From Hofstenia miamia (taxonomy: Eukaryota > Xenacoelomorpha > Acoela), in the NCBI GenBank assembly GCA_004352715.1, contig SCFE01000039.1:1448231-1512230 (forward strand): a stretch of DNA of 64,000 nt. Direction: 5' to 3'. The stretch's first letter is position 1. Each line of letters starts with the position of its first letter. This document shows, in pieces, positions 45,575 through 59,200 of the stretch. The notes under the pieces were generated by a model. It did no database searches and was not told the origin of the DNA. It worked only from the letters and a program-made list of their open reading frames with translations. The position numbers and the translations under genes are program-made.

Positions 45575-48500
45575 TGCTAATTTGCGTTTATTGTTCAATA
45601 TTTTAAATATTAATGTAAATTGCTTCTATAAAGATGACTTTGAAGTGAGTTATTTTTACATTGCATAAAATTCGACATTTATTTTAAAGAGTTATATTTA
45701 GCATTTATGTTTCTGTATTTTTAGCTCTAATGCTTTTCATGTTTAAATTCATAGACTACATATAATAAATTGCTGATAACCTAAAATTAAAAATTTTCGG
45801 TATTTTTGGCATCACTCTTAAGATACGGTCATTGATGTTTTTATCTCTCTTTAATTATATTTCTAAGACTTGATTGCTGATAAGAAATTTCGAGATTTAA
45901 AGAACTTTTGTAGTATTTTCTTAAGTAATAATAATAATCATAATAATAATATTAATAATAATATCCAAGAAGTGTTATCTTGATTTGGGTTTAGATTAGA
46001 CGCTTAAACGTATTTGGTTCGCGTTTTGCATTTACTTCTAGATCAGAAAATTAATTAATTATTATTCTAAGCATAAGATAAGCTGCAAATTGAACTATCT
46101 AAGTATTGTAGTTTTTAGTAGCCTAATAATTGAATTGATATTTGTTGTATTTATTTATTATTTTGACTTCTTATCGTCATTTGTCTCACAAGTTAAAAAT
46201 TTTTGTACTTTTTTTGTTCATAACCCCACAAAATTTGGTTTTGCTCAAGGACATGTCCTAGGTTTTACTTGAAATTCATAAATTTATTGTTACATATACA
46301 CAAATTATATTGAGTTTCAAGAAATTTTTTAACTTTAGTTCCATATATTTTATATTTATCACAATTGAATGGCTAAATATTTATTTTACAAATTGTTTTT
46401 AACAAAAAAGGTTAGTAGGCAGCTTCGGTAGATTGTTAACAAATACTAAGGATGAAGTTGTTTCCCGATTATAATAGGATGCGATTGCAATCAAATACTG
46501 ACGATTATTTCCTATAATTAACGTTATCGCCTAACAAAGAGTGTTTTATTGGAAAACAAACAAAAAACAATTGATTTATTATAAAATTTGTTTCTGAATG
46601 TTTCGAAATTGTTTGGTGGCCTAGTGAATTGCTTGTGCCGCTGATATCAGTACAATTTCATATTAAACAAAAATTGTTTTCTTTTAATTGCAGATTGCAT
46701 TTTGCTATTTATTTTGGTACACATTAGAAATCACTTCATTAAATTGCAGTTACCACATGTATCCTACATTCACTATATTTTACATAATATGTATGGACGA
46801 AATTTTTAATATGACCCAATGGCATCGACATCCCTGGTTGAATGTATCGTGGTTTCGGTGTTTCAACGAGGCACTGGCTCTTTGAAAACAGAAGACATGC
46901 ATGTCTCAGGCTATTACTGAGCCAATTATAATTTAGAATTCCAATGTTTTCGTGCTGGCATCAAATGAATACATGTATATAATAGCAGCAAGGCTTTTAT
47001 TAAGTAAAATGCTGCCAATAATAATTGTAAATGACAATTTAAATACATTGTTCATATCACAAGTATTTCACGATTTGTAGAAATTGATAATATAAAAATT
47101 TCTGCATAATGTCGACTAGGTTTACTATAATTTTTTATGATGATTATTAAAAAATGCATGTGTGTGAAATATACTGTTTAGAAACTCCAACATTCCTTAT
47201 TGAGCCAACAGATATGTACGTCATGCATGACCTAGCGGTAGTTTTGAGATGTTCCGCCAAGAATGTCATCATCATTAAATGGATGTAAGTAACTTTTTTC
47301 TTATTTTGCGATTAATATCTCGCATGTAAATCCAGAATTTTTTCCCAAACAATTTCATTAAATTAAATGGAATAAACAACCCCGGACATTGAATAGGTAT
47401 ATATAAAGATTGTAAGCAAACAAATATTATTTTATTCAATTTTGCTTCCATCCGCCACAATCACAGTTCAATTCTAGCACGGAATTAGCGTAAAGTTCTC
47501 GCTCTAAGTCCAACAACACTGGTTTTTGATAATCCATCAACATTTGTCTGAACTATGGTCCACACAAAGTAATCCAGTACATTCAGATCTGGTTAGTTAG
47601 GTGGCCGCGTTTGTGAACCAATGAAGTAAAAGACTCTTCTGTGCAAGAAGTGCTGAGTCCTTCTCGATCCATGTTAAGGTGCAGTCTTGAACGTAAGCAA
47701 CATTGTTCAGTCCAAATTGCTGGTTGATTCAGGGCAAGAAAACATCCTTTAGAATCTTAATATACTCCTTTGTATTGATCCTTTGCTCAGCTTTAAAGAA
47801 ATGTGGCGGCATCATAGTTCCATCACTTGCCACCACCCTAAAACCATCACGCTGGTTGGGTACTTTTACTAAAATACAGAAGGCACATGAATCGCTGGCG
47901 TTCAGTCTTTCCAGACTGCTTGAAGTATTAAAAATGTCATACACGATAAGGAAACCAGTTTAGTGATCTTGACAATATTTGAGTCCGAATACCCGACACG
48001 AGCAAGAACAATGAATGCTGATAAATTCTGTTGTTCCATTTAATGTAGGCCGTTTAGAGCATTGCTTTTATTAAATATACACTATCGATATGTAATTGGT
48101 AATGGACTTTTGTGATATAATATGAATTAGTCCATGCACAAATGAATACAAATGCTTTTTAAATATTAAAGTACTATAAAATGTTTGGTAATTTTTTCCT
48201 GATTTATCTGCAAGACCCTGATATTAAAACTTTTTATTTACTAGACAATCTTTGGAGTTAATGTTATTTCAGTTTATATTTCAGTGGATCATTTAGATAC
48301 ATGATTTTTTAGTTTTTCATTTAAGAATATTTATTTAATCATGCTTAAAACAAAACTAATTACAAAACCCTAACATTGATATTTATAAGCAAAAGGTTAT
48401 GTCTATTTTTTACCTGTCACATGTGGAGACTAAATAATTACTGATTAATTTAATCAATTTTTGATGTCCCATTTACATTTTAATTAAAGCAAATCATGTA

Positions 48501-51500
48501 AGTGTTTTTCATTTAGGTCAATTTTCTAATTTACTTAAAATATTTTCTCAGTCAAAATTTGATGTTTTTTCAATTTAACAATCATTGCATTCTTGGAATT
48601 AATGATGGTACTTAGATGCGAAAACGATAATGTCGACATGAAGCCACGACTAGCGAAGATCGATCGCTCTGTTATTTCGTCAAATTTAAGTATGTCTAAT
48701 TTCATTAGATTTTTATAATTATAAATTATCTTGTCTAATTTTGCCCATGGGTTTCCATTTTTGGTTAAAAATTTAAATGAATTTAATAGGCCAAGTGATG
48801 TAGACAGTATCATTGTAATCTTTGTGATTTTTGCAACGATGTACATCCACATGCTGAGCAATTGTTCCGGAATGCACGGGTAGACTTTACTGTCAATCTC
48901 AGTCAATTTCTTTGTTTTATTCTTTCATTCATCAATCAATCACATCCCAGTTTTGGTTAATTTGAATTGAATATTAAATCTTAGATGATTTTGAGTTTTT
49001 AAAGAGATGTTCAATAACATTGCTGCATGCCAAGGAAACTGAGTCACTAATTACCTTCTATAAATATTAAGATTTTGGGCATNAACTTAAGCAACATTGT
49101 TCAGTCCAAATTGCTGGTTGATTCAGGGCAAGAAAACATCCTTTAGAATCTTAATATACTCCTTTGTATTGATCCTTTGCTCAGCTTTAAAGAAATGTGG
49201 CGGCATCATAGTTCCATCACTTGCCACCGCCCTAAAACCATCACGCTGATTGGGTTCTTTTACTAAAATAGAGAAGGCACATGAACCGCTGGCGTTCAGT
49301 CTTTCCAGACTGGTTGAAGTATTAAAAATGTCATACACGATAAGGAAACCAGTTTAGTGAACTTGATAATATTTGAGTACGAATACCCGACACGAGCAAA
49401 AACAATTACTGCTGATAAATTCTGTTGTTCCATTTTATGCAGGCCGTTTAGAGCATTGATTTTATTAAATATACACTATCAATATGTAATTGGTGATGGA
49501 CTTTTGTGATATAATATGAATAAGTCCATGCACAAATGAATACAAATGCTTTTTAAATATTAAAGTACTATAAAATGTTTGGTAATTTTTTCCTGATTTA
49601 TCTGCAAGACCCTATATATTAAAACTTTTTATTTACTAGACAATCTTTGCTTCCCACGAAAGTGGGGAAAAAAATTGGAGTTAATGTTTTCGAAATATGT
49701 TATTTTAGTTTATATTTCAGTGGATCATTTAGATACATGATTTTTTAGTTTTTCAATTTAAGAATATTTATTTAATCATGCTTAAAACAAAACTAATTAC
49801 ATAATCCTTAACATTGACATTTATAAGCAAAAGGTTTTTTACGATTCACATGTGGAGACTAAATAATTACTGATTAATATAATCAATTTTTGATGTCCCA
49901 TTTACATTTTAATTAAAGCAAATCATGTAAATGTTTTTCATTTAGGTCCATTTTCTAATTTACTTAAAATATTTTTTAAAATATTTTCTCAGCCAAAATT
50001 TGATGTTTTTTCAATTTAACAATCATTGCATTCTTGGAATTAATAAACGTACTTAGATGCGAAAACGATAATGTCGACATGAAGCCACGACTAGCGAAGA
50101 TCGATCGCTCTGTTATTTCGTCAAATTTAAGTATGTCTAATTTTATTAGATTTTTATAATTATAAATTATCTTCTCTAATTTTGTCCATTGGTTTCCATT
50201 TTTGGTTAAAAATTTAAATGAATTTAATAGGCCAAGTGATGTAGACAGTATCATTGTAATCTTTGTGATTTTTGCAACGATGTACATCCACATGCTGAGC
50301 AATTGTTCCGGAATGCACGGGTAGACTTTACTGTCAATCTCAGTCAATTTCTTTGTTTTATTCTTTCATTCATCAATCAATCACATCCCAGTTTTGGTTA
50401 ATTTGAATTGAATATTAAATCTTAGATGATTTTGAGTTTTTAAAGAGATGTTCAATAACATTGCTGCATGCCAAGGAAACTGAGTCACTAATTACCTTCT
50501 ATAAATATTAAGATTTTGGGCATTTATATGTCTGCTAGATTTTAAGTTTATTGATTTCATCGTTTATGATGCTACTCTATTAGAAATAATATTCATGGAA
50601 ATTTTCTTCCATAGTGATTTGTAAGAAAAATACAGTGTTTTTATTATTGGGGTTTGAGTATACTACCATTGCCAGAAATAAAACATATTTGATTAAAGCT
50701 TAGTGCATAATTTATGTACAAGAACTTTGGATTTAATTAAAATAAATGTACTCTAGTCGAATCAATGAAAATGTCTTTTAGTTTCTTTGAATACGTGACT
50801 CAAGTTGATGTTTCTAACTTTAAGTATTTTCAAAAAAGCATTTTTTTAAAAAATATCTTGTTCAACCATTCTAAAATGAAAATTCTGAACAACCTTTTTT
50901 ATTTTTGTTGATTTTTACTTAAATAGTTACTGAATGTCAATTAAGTTTCTCATGAAAAAATTACTTTCACTGTGTGACATATCCATTACTAATTTAGCCT
51001 AGAATTTGATAATATAAAAAATTGAACACACAATTTTTTAATATTTTTGCTAATAGTTTTTTCGAAGGAAGGTGGGCTAAAACTTGTTTTCATATTTTTT
51101 AAGGTAGAAAAGAAAGTATTTTAAGATCTTTCTTAAATCAGTAATTTCAATTACCTATACCAAAAAACAATTTTTTCGATATTTGAAGAAATTTAAAATT
51201 ATCAAAATTGGATTGCTTAAAGTGTTTTAACAAATTTATTTTGCACATATTTCTGTAGGTTTAAAATTATATGAATATTTTGAAATTTCATTTGAGTTTA
51301 TTTTTTTCAGAAATTTGCATTTTTGAACATGCTTAAGAGCATGTTTTTTACATGTATACGATTTATGTCTTTCAAGTGTACTGTACTTTAACAAAACAGG
51401 TGTAATATTAATCTTCCAAAGTTGCTATTGGTATATGCAACAGCACATTTTTAGTATCTTTGAGCAAACTTCAAAACTAAAAGACTCATTGTCATGTTTG

Positions 51501-54500
51501 TGTTTTTGTGTAATAAGACTAAAACAATCAAATTTTCTGAATTAGGTATAAACTTTCTTATTTTGTTTGATTCAATAAAAATTGCGAGATAAGTTTAATT
51601 AAAACAGACAAATATCATTATCACCATTTAATCCACAAAGTACAGAATAAATTTACATCCTAATTTTATGATTTGTCTTCCTTTTCCAGACATCTTAAAT
51701 GTCGTAGAGATTGGATGTACGTACTAAAAATTAGAAGACTCCAATCAACCGTCTACCATGAAATACCCATGTTGTCGTCTCCACTATTCAGTCTGCATCA
51801 CATTTCATTAATCTGCCTTCAAAATGTTGAAAATTAGGACGTTGAAGCACAGGCAGGATAGCTAGCTCTTCAAAAATTTAGCTCTGTATGAATGAAATCG
51901 CGATGCTTGTGTTAATACTATTATTACATGTAATATTAAATTTTGTAATTAGGTAAGTATGTCAATGTTGTCCTATATACCAACAGATTATTTTCGAGGA
52001 TATATCAGATTAATGCTTAATTTTTTGGCATGGTTTTTTAGTCATTATTGAGTGTTTGATTGTAAAGTTCTACAATGGCTACTCTAGTTAAAGCTGAAAA
52101 CTTGGCCTAGGAGTTCAGATTATGTCTTCAATTAATGCCATGTAACATAATTAAGAGGAATATGAAACTATGTTTTCCAGGCTCTCCCACAAATAAAGGT
52201 CATTGATGCCAGTTTGAAAATAATTATCGAGCAAGATTACCAGTTTGTTGAAAAAAGTAAATTTTCAAGGTTACTTTTTTCAATCATATGACTGCAAATA
52301 GGTTTTTGATTGAAATAATTTTGAAGTATAAAAATGTTTCAGTGTATAGTTTGTTAAAAAAAATTATATGCTTCAGTCAATGGTTCTAAGTACATAAACC
52401 TTCAATATCAATTTTTTACAGAGTGTTATTTTCAGGCTATTTCACACTTCTAATGATTCCTTTTTTCTAAAACATATTAAGTCTTTAAAAATAAAATAAG
52501 GGTTAGAATTATCAAAAATGTGCCTTCTCAAAAACTGGTCCAACAGACATCCCATAAATATTCTGATTGACTAATTTTAATTTATATTTTCTACAACTAA
52601 TTTGGTAATGTTTTGTGTTTGATTTTCATGTTCTAAAACTTCACAGAGTCTAGCAAACATTTAATTGAATTAATTAAGATTTAATTATATTTGACTTCCA
52701 TACAGCTATCACTAATTACCGCAAAATATCGTATCGCATTTCCGTTGACGTCACTAATTAATTTCTAATCATGGGAAATATAAAAGATAGAGATGCTTTT
52801 AGCTTATTTTTGCTTGTATAATTCTTTATGCGTAAAAATGCACCTGATTTTATATACGCCTCTACGATTTCATTATTACAATGCTATTGATATATTGTTT
52901 CTATGCAAGAAGTAAACAAGAAAATAATAAACTTAAATATATTTTGCAAGAAACATTATAAATGACTAATAATGGATAATCAAATTAACATATATGCTTA
53001 GTAAAGTCTGAATAAATTGTCAGAAATTCTTCTNTCATTATTGAGTGTTTGGTTGTAAAGTTCTACAATGGCTACTCTAGTTAAAGCTGAAAACTTGGCC
53101 TAGGAGTTCAGATTATGTCTTCAATTAATGCCATGTAACATAATTAAGAGGAATATGAAACTATGTTTTCCAGGCTCTCCCACAAATAAAGGTCATTGAT
53201 GCCAGTTTGAAAATAATTATCGAGCAAGATTACCAGTTTGTTGAAAAAAGTAAATTTTCAAGGTTACTTTTTTCAATCATATGACTGCAAATAGGTTTTT
53301 GATTGAAATAATTTTGAAGTATAAAAATGTTTCAGTGTATAGTTTGTTAAAAAAAATTATATGCTTCAGTCAATGGTTCTAAGTACATAAACCTTCAATA
53401 TCAATTTTTTACAGAGTGTTATTTTCAGGCTATTTCACACTTCTAATGATTCCTTTTTTCTAAAACATATTAAGTCTTTAAAAATAAAATAAGGGTTAGA
53501 ATTATCAAAAATGTGCCTTCTCAAAAACTGGTCCAACAGACATCCCATAAATATTCTGATTGACTAATTTTAATTTATATTTTCTACAACTAATTTGGTA
53601 ATGTTTTGTGTTTGATTTTCATGTTCTAAAACTTCACAGAGTCTAGCAAACATTTAATTGAATTAATTAAGATTTAATTATATTTGACTTCCATACAGCT
53701 ATCACTATTTACCGCAAAATATCGTATCGCATTTCCGTTGACGTCACTAATTAATTTCTAATCATGGGAAATATAAAAGATAGAGATGCTTTTAGCTTAT
53801 TTTTGCTTGTATAATTCTTTATGCGTAAAAATGCACCTGATTTTATATACGCCTCTACGATTTCATTATTACAATGCTATTGATATATTGTTTCTATGCA
53901 AGAAGTAAACAAGAAAATAATAAACTTAAATATATTTTGCAAGAAACATTATAAATGACTAATAATGGATAATCAAATTAACATATATGCTTAGTAAAGT
54001 CTGAATAAATTGTCAGAAATTCTTCTGGACGATTTTCAAATGCATGAAGCGCTTGCAGACGAAGCACCTCTAAGTACATTACATGGAGATGTGTTCAATT
54101 GAGTTGCAGTTCAATAGTTACAAAATGATATTTTGAAATTTAGTATTTAATTTTGTCCAACTTTCATAAAACAATGCTAAATTGAATTTGCTCTCGAAAA
54201 GCTATTAGAAAAGGCTGCTTCAACTGCTCGAATGACTAAAAGGCAAACTTCAAAGGCCTTGGAGTTTTCCACAAGTAGTTTGATTTTAAGCACGTTTACA
54301 ATTTCTATTATTTGCTAGTATGTGTTTAAACAGCGCTTGAGAACTCACATAACTCGACTACTTCTTAAGCTGTCGAAAGTACTAGATGATAACAAGGAGG
54401 TGTGACGCTTCTTTAAGTAACTAAGGCAGACAGTAATTAGTTTGCTTGAAAACAAATTTTAGTATGAGTGCTACTGGATAACATAAATTGCTTATGTATG

Positions 54501-56173
54501 TTTTGTTCTCATTTTCGTTCAGTTATATTCATCCAGAATTTTTAGAAATAGTAAAGCAAAAATGTGTAATTTAAGCAGGGATGAATTACTCGATATAATT
54601 TTAGGAATATATAGATTCAAACCTTGTTAATAATACCCAATGATCGATTTGAGTCGGGGTTATAGTACAATCGACAGACTAAACAGTGAGTGAAACCACG
54701 ATCCATGTCTGGATTTGCCCCTAGAATTGTGACCACTGGTTTAATAATGATAATAATATAGTGACTCCTGGCGCGCTGATCTGTGTTAAGTCTGATCAAC
54801 ATAGTAAAGCCGAATCCCGAACTTCAGTCGAGAGGGTTGCGCCTCTCCGCTTTGGCCAAACAAGGCTACTAACTGTGATAACTAAATGAGCACCTTCTGC
54901 AGCTTATAATCGCTATGATACAGAAAAATCGCCTCACATATGGCACAGCAAACGCTGGTGCTTGACTTATCCCATAGGCCAGAAGAAAAGAGGTATCTCT
55001 GATATATCTGCCCCCATTAGACGGTATTCATAAAACTGGCCACCATCAGCAGTCTTGCTAGCAGTGTTTCTACTACGTCGAGGCCTTTCTTACACAAACC
55101 AACACACAGACTACACCATCAACACCGCCTGCACATGCACAGAGTACACGTAGCCTCACCTTCTTTTATCCTGGTGCTCATCGTCCACAGTAGGTACGGG
55201 GATCCGTACAGCGACGCGCCGTCATGTATTAGTTAATCGCCACCATTCGGCAACTGCCTTCGCCTTTCCCCATTGCTGGTTAGCTTAACCGGGAACCACC
55301 GCGAGGAGGGTAATTGACCTTTCTGTTCCCATGACATGAGTACAAATTTCCACCCCCGCAACCACTGTATCCAACTCAACCGAGACCCGCGCAATTTTCA
55401 AAAAAATTACCACATTTTACACGGAAAAATGTACTTTTCCCGCAATAAAGTATTTTTCATTATAAAATGGGTCACCTTGCAGTATACATAAATGAATTTC
55501 TACAATGTAGGTGTTAACTTAATGGGTGTGTGAGTGGTTGCGTTTGTATTTTTGTATATATAGACTTCTGTATACAACATGAACACAACAAAGAAATATC
55601 AGTTTATAATGTTCCGGATGTAGAATAATACAAGACTGGATATTCCATCTAATTCGTCATTTTACATAATACTTTGTATGATACTGTATATGTTTAGCAT
55701 ATTTAGTACAACATGCAAAATGATTTTATAGTAATTTCTAGATGCGATAATGATTTTATAAGAACATACGTTTGTAGAACAATATTAATCTATTGATTTA
55801 TATTAATGTATTGATGACAGCCTGTGAAATATGTAATGTGAAATGATGCCCTCATTCTTAATAGTATTTACTCAAAGCCATCTTCACAGTCTTAAAAAAC
55901 TGCCCAAGGCACATCCACCCTTACTGATAGTTAATATCAACCTTTTTGAACAGAAAACTATGTTTTATAGGTTCTATTGTTTTATCCAAAACTCTTAGTT
56001 ATGCAATTGTCTAAACATTACATTTTAGCTCTTAAATTTACTAGCAAGAACACCGACCACGTGGCTTGCAAGTGTAAAGGTGAAAGCAGTGACAATCAAT
56101 TCATCTTCAGTAAAAAGGCTAAAGTTGCTCGGGCATGTAAGATTTTATATTTTACTTCACAATTGTTTTAAAG

Positions 56174-56209
<36 letters not shown>

Positions 56210-59200
56210 TAAGCTTATCTACGTTATAATTAAATAAGAACAAAGAAGAAAATTGAATGATCTGGGATTATTCTCTAAAGACCACAATTTACTTTTTGTA
56301 GTTAGTGTAGTAAACCTTATAAGAGATGTTTAAAGTTCTTTGTAATCAAACAGACAACTTTTAGATAAGTAAAGAGTAACACAATTTCTCGAATATGAAA
56401 ACTAAAGCCGAATGTCTGTCCGAATTTCACAAATTTGAATCAAATTATGAAACATCTTTCCAACAAAAGAGTAATTGCCGTAATAAACAAATCAATTATG
56501 CACGATTTGCTAAAAATGCAGCTTTATCTGACAAAAAAAGCGTACATAATGTTAATGGATGTAATTACCAAACGCGAGGATGAAAGCTACTTTCTAACAT
56601 TGTTGCCTCCATGCTCCACTGCATGGCGCCGGGTTGACTTCACACGAGGTCATTGGTGCCAGCAATCCTGTTTTCGTTCCATATCACTTAAAATATTGCT
56701 GGACAGTTATTACTTCACACCTAATCAATTATTGAATAAACACCTATTACATAATATTGTGTGGAATATTTATTGATTTTGACGGATATTATTAAACCTT
56801 TGAGGTTTAGGTTTATAATGGAATAAGGTATTAATTCTCTTATTGAATTAGCTGTGATCATCCAAACCCACTTTTTTCGCTAAAGCTTGATTTTTCATAT
56901 AAAAAATAATTTGTCCCATTGAGCAATTTCAAATTAATACTTTGTTTATACTGACACTAATTGCAAAATTTTCATAAATTGATTAAACTATAATATTTGT
57001 GACTAATTCTAACTTTGTAATGCAATGAATTAATTGTTTATCTAATAGTGTGTGTTCTAGAAAAACCTGTTCTTTAAGCACTTTCATAATTTGTTTAGTG
57101 CAGTCTGAAGAACTCTGCAATTAGTAAAAACTCTTGAGTTTAATTGACATGACTTTTTGACCCATTATTTCTTGTCTGAAGAACTCTGCAATTAGTGAAA
57201 ACTCTTGAGTTTAATTGACATGACTTTTTGACCCATTATTTCTTTTACTTAAATTTTTTGTTAGATTGTTATATAAATGTAATATAAAATTCCTTTAGCT
57301 ATTAATTCTGTAAGTGGTTTCAGTCTATTTTGTTGTGTTTTTCAAATATTCATTGCTCTTGCTTTGAACTTTGAAGGATGCATCTCTCTTAAGATACATT
57401 TGCCCTTTGAAACGCTTTTTTGTTAAGTGCCTTAAGCTGTCTAGGAATTTTAAAATTTTTTTATAATTTATTGTACTAATATACAAACTCCTAAAGTACC
57501 ACATGAAAGAGGCTTGTGTGTTTTTTCATTTTCGTCTGAAAATCCCGTCTTGATCGTTTGTCAGCGTTACTACCTCTGTTCTGTCTCATTGGGGTGCGCT
57601 GCTACCTGACTCTATGCAGTTTGAGTGATCTATCTACGTAAAAAGCAAATGCTAGCCTTTATCCTAATTTCCTGAATATTGAGAATGCCAAGAATTTGAA
57701 ACTTTTTAAAAATTTTAAATTTTCAATGAATAATCCTGAATCTTTNNNNNNNNNNNATGAAAGAGGCTTGTGTGTTTTTTCATTTTCGTCTGAAAATCCC
57801 GTCTTGATCGTTTGTCAGCGTTACTACCTCTGTTCTGTCTCTATGAAGTTTGGGTGATCTATCTACATAAAAAGCAAATGCTAGCCTTTATTGGACCTCT
57901 TATGTCCTTTCCACCTCCTAATTTCCTGAATATTGAGAATGCCAAGAATTTGAAACTTTTTAAAAATTTTAAATTTTCAATGAATAATCCTGAATCTTTT
58001 CAAGTACTTCAGGCGCAGCAATATATTTTTGTGGTTATGATTTTTTCAGGATTTGCAAATTTCATAATAGGCTTGGAAAAAATTGCTCTAAAATGTGGAA
58101 AACAGTTTCTTCTTTTAAAACGACATAGACAGTTTAGGGCTAAACATTGTAAATCATAACTGAGTTTTGCCCAAATTTTCTAATATTTTCACTAATCTAG
58201 GGAAATTGTTTCTTCTCGTTGTCATTGAAAATATATGATTATTAATTCAAAACAGAGAAACTTTAGTTGTCTTTGATTCAAAATTGAAAAAATTTCTAAG
58301 TAATATTTTCTCCATAGAATTAGCAGTTTAAATCGAATCAAATTTTTTATGTGGCCTAAGTCCAGGCCTAATTAACTCTTTAATAGAGTTAAAAATTTCA
58401 GATAATTTGTTAATGACAACACTAGTTGTGCAAATTGTTTACATCATATGAAATTAATACACTTTTTAGAAATTAAAATAAAATCAATATTAAGATTGAC
58501 ATGTACATGTACAATTTAGTGTAAATTTTGTTTCTTTTCAATATTAAGGAAGTTTGACCTTCAGAATGTAGTTTATTTCTAGAAGCGGTACTTGACTCGA
58601 TGGATATTCCCTAACGAGTTTTAACACACTGTGTATGCATACTCACTGAGTCATCAACCTATTGTTTGAGACCGAATGCCTCTGGTTTATGTATACTAAA
58701 TTCCTTGTGTTTATTTTCCAATTTCGATTTCTTATCAAAATAGATTAATATTTAAGTTAATGGGAAAGACCACACTTGTTTTACATTTAACTTTTAATCA
58801 ACCCCTCCCATTTTCACAGCCGAAACCTACACTTTGAAGTGTAATTACCAAGCAATACTTTAGATCACACAACTTAAATAGAATTGCAATGAATAAAATA
58901 TAGCAAGTTCAATTGCAACTGGTCTGTCTATTTGCAATTTAAAATAGTAACCAGTTATTTGACATTCCATGTACATTCTGATTATCTGTTTGAAATATAA
59001 AAGATATTACTAAATGTATTTTAGATATTAAAGATCACTTTGCACAGTGGCCTCTTTCTCAGCGAACTGAACTGGGAAAAACTGCAACTTTCTACTGTAA
59101 GCCTCCCAAAGCCTATCCTGATGCAATTGTTAGCTGGGAGAAAGATGGAAAACCCATAGATCTCACCGATGTAAGCATTTTATTTATGCTTAAGACTGGT

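Larger units (their letters stand above)
47689..50523. repeat. About 1.4-kb segment present twice in tandem across an N
   Basis: 47689-49082 and 49084-50523 align end to end, with substitutions and small indels, joined at the single N at 49083. Divergence is higher than in the exact patches, so two haplotypes placed in tandem or an older duplication are both possible. A 30-bp difference near 49650 adds a small hairpin in copy 2. Confidence 0.85.

Noticed and set aside
45083-45598. Frames through the 408-N gap and TA repeats
   Set aside because: They consist of unknown residues and Ile-Tyr repeats from simple sequence.
55559-55627. Alternative UNC5 Ig1 exon reading NFCIQHEHNKEISVYNVPD
   Set aside because: It contains a cysteine but exits in a phase that does not fit the following exon, and its acceptor is within an AT run.
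55954-55970. 17-nt micro-exon between UNC5 exons 3 and 4
   Set aside because: It fits phase only with a different donor of exon 3 (at 52270). The 55999 acceptor gives a simpler model with a normal Ig length.
56395-56776. Overlapping + strand frames in UNC5 intron 4
   Set aside because: Two different frames are open over the same stretch, with no splice context and no similarity I can name.
57812-58159. 115-codon + strand frame
   Set aside because: It lies partly in the duplicated allele patch, and its residues reflect AT-rich translation without a recognisable family.
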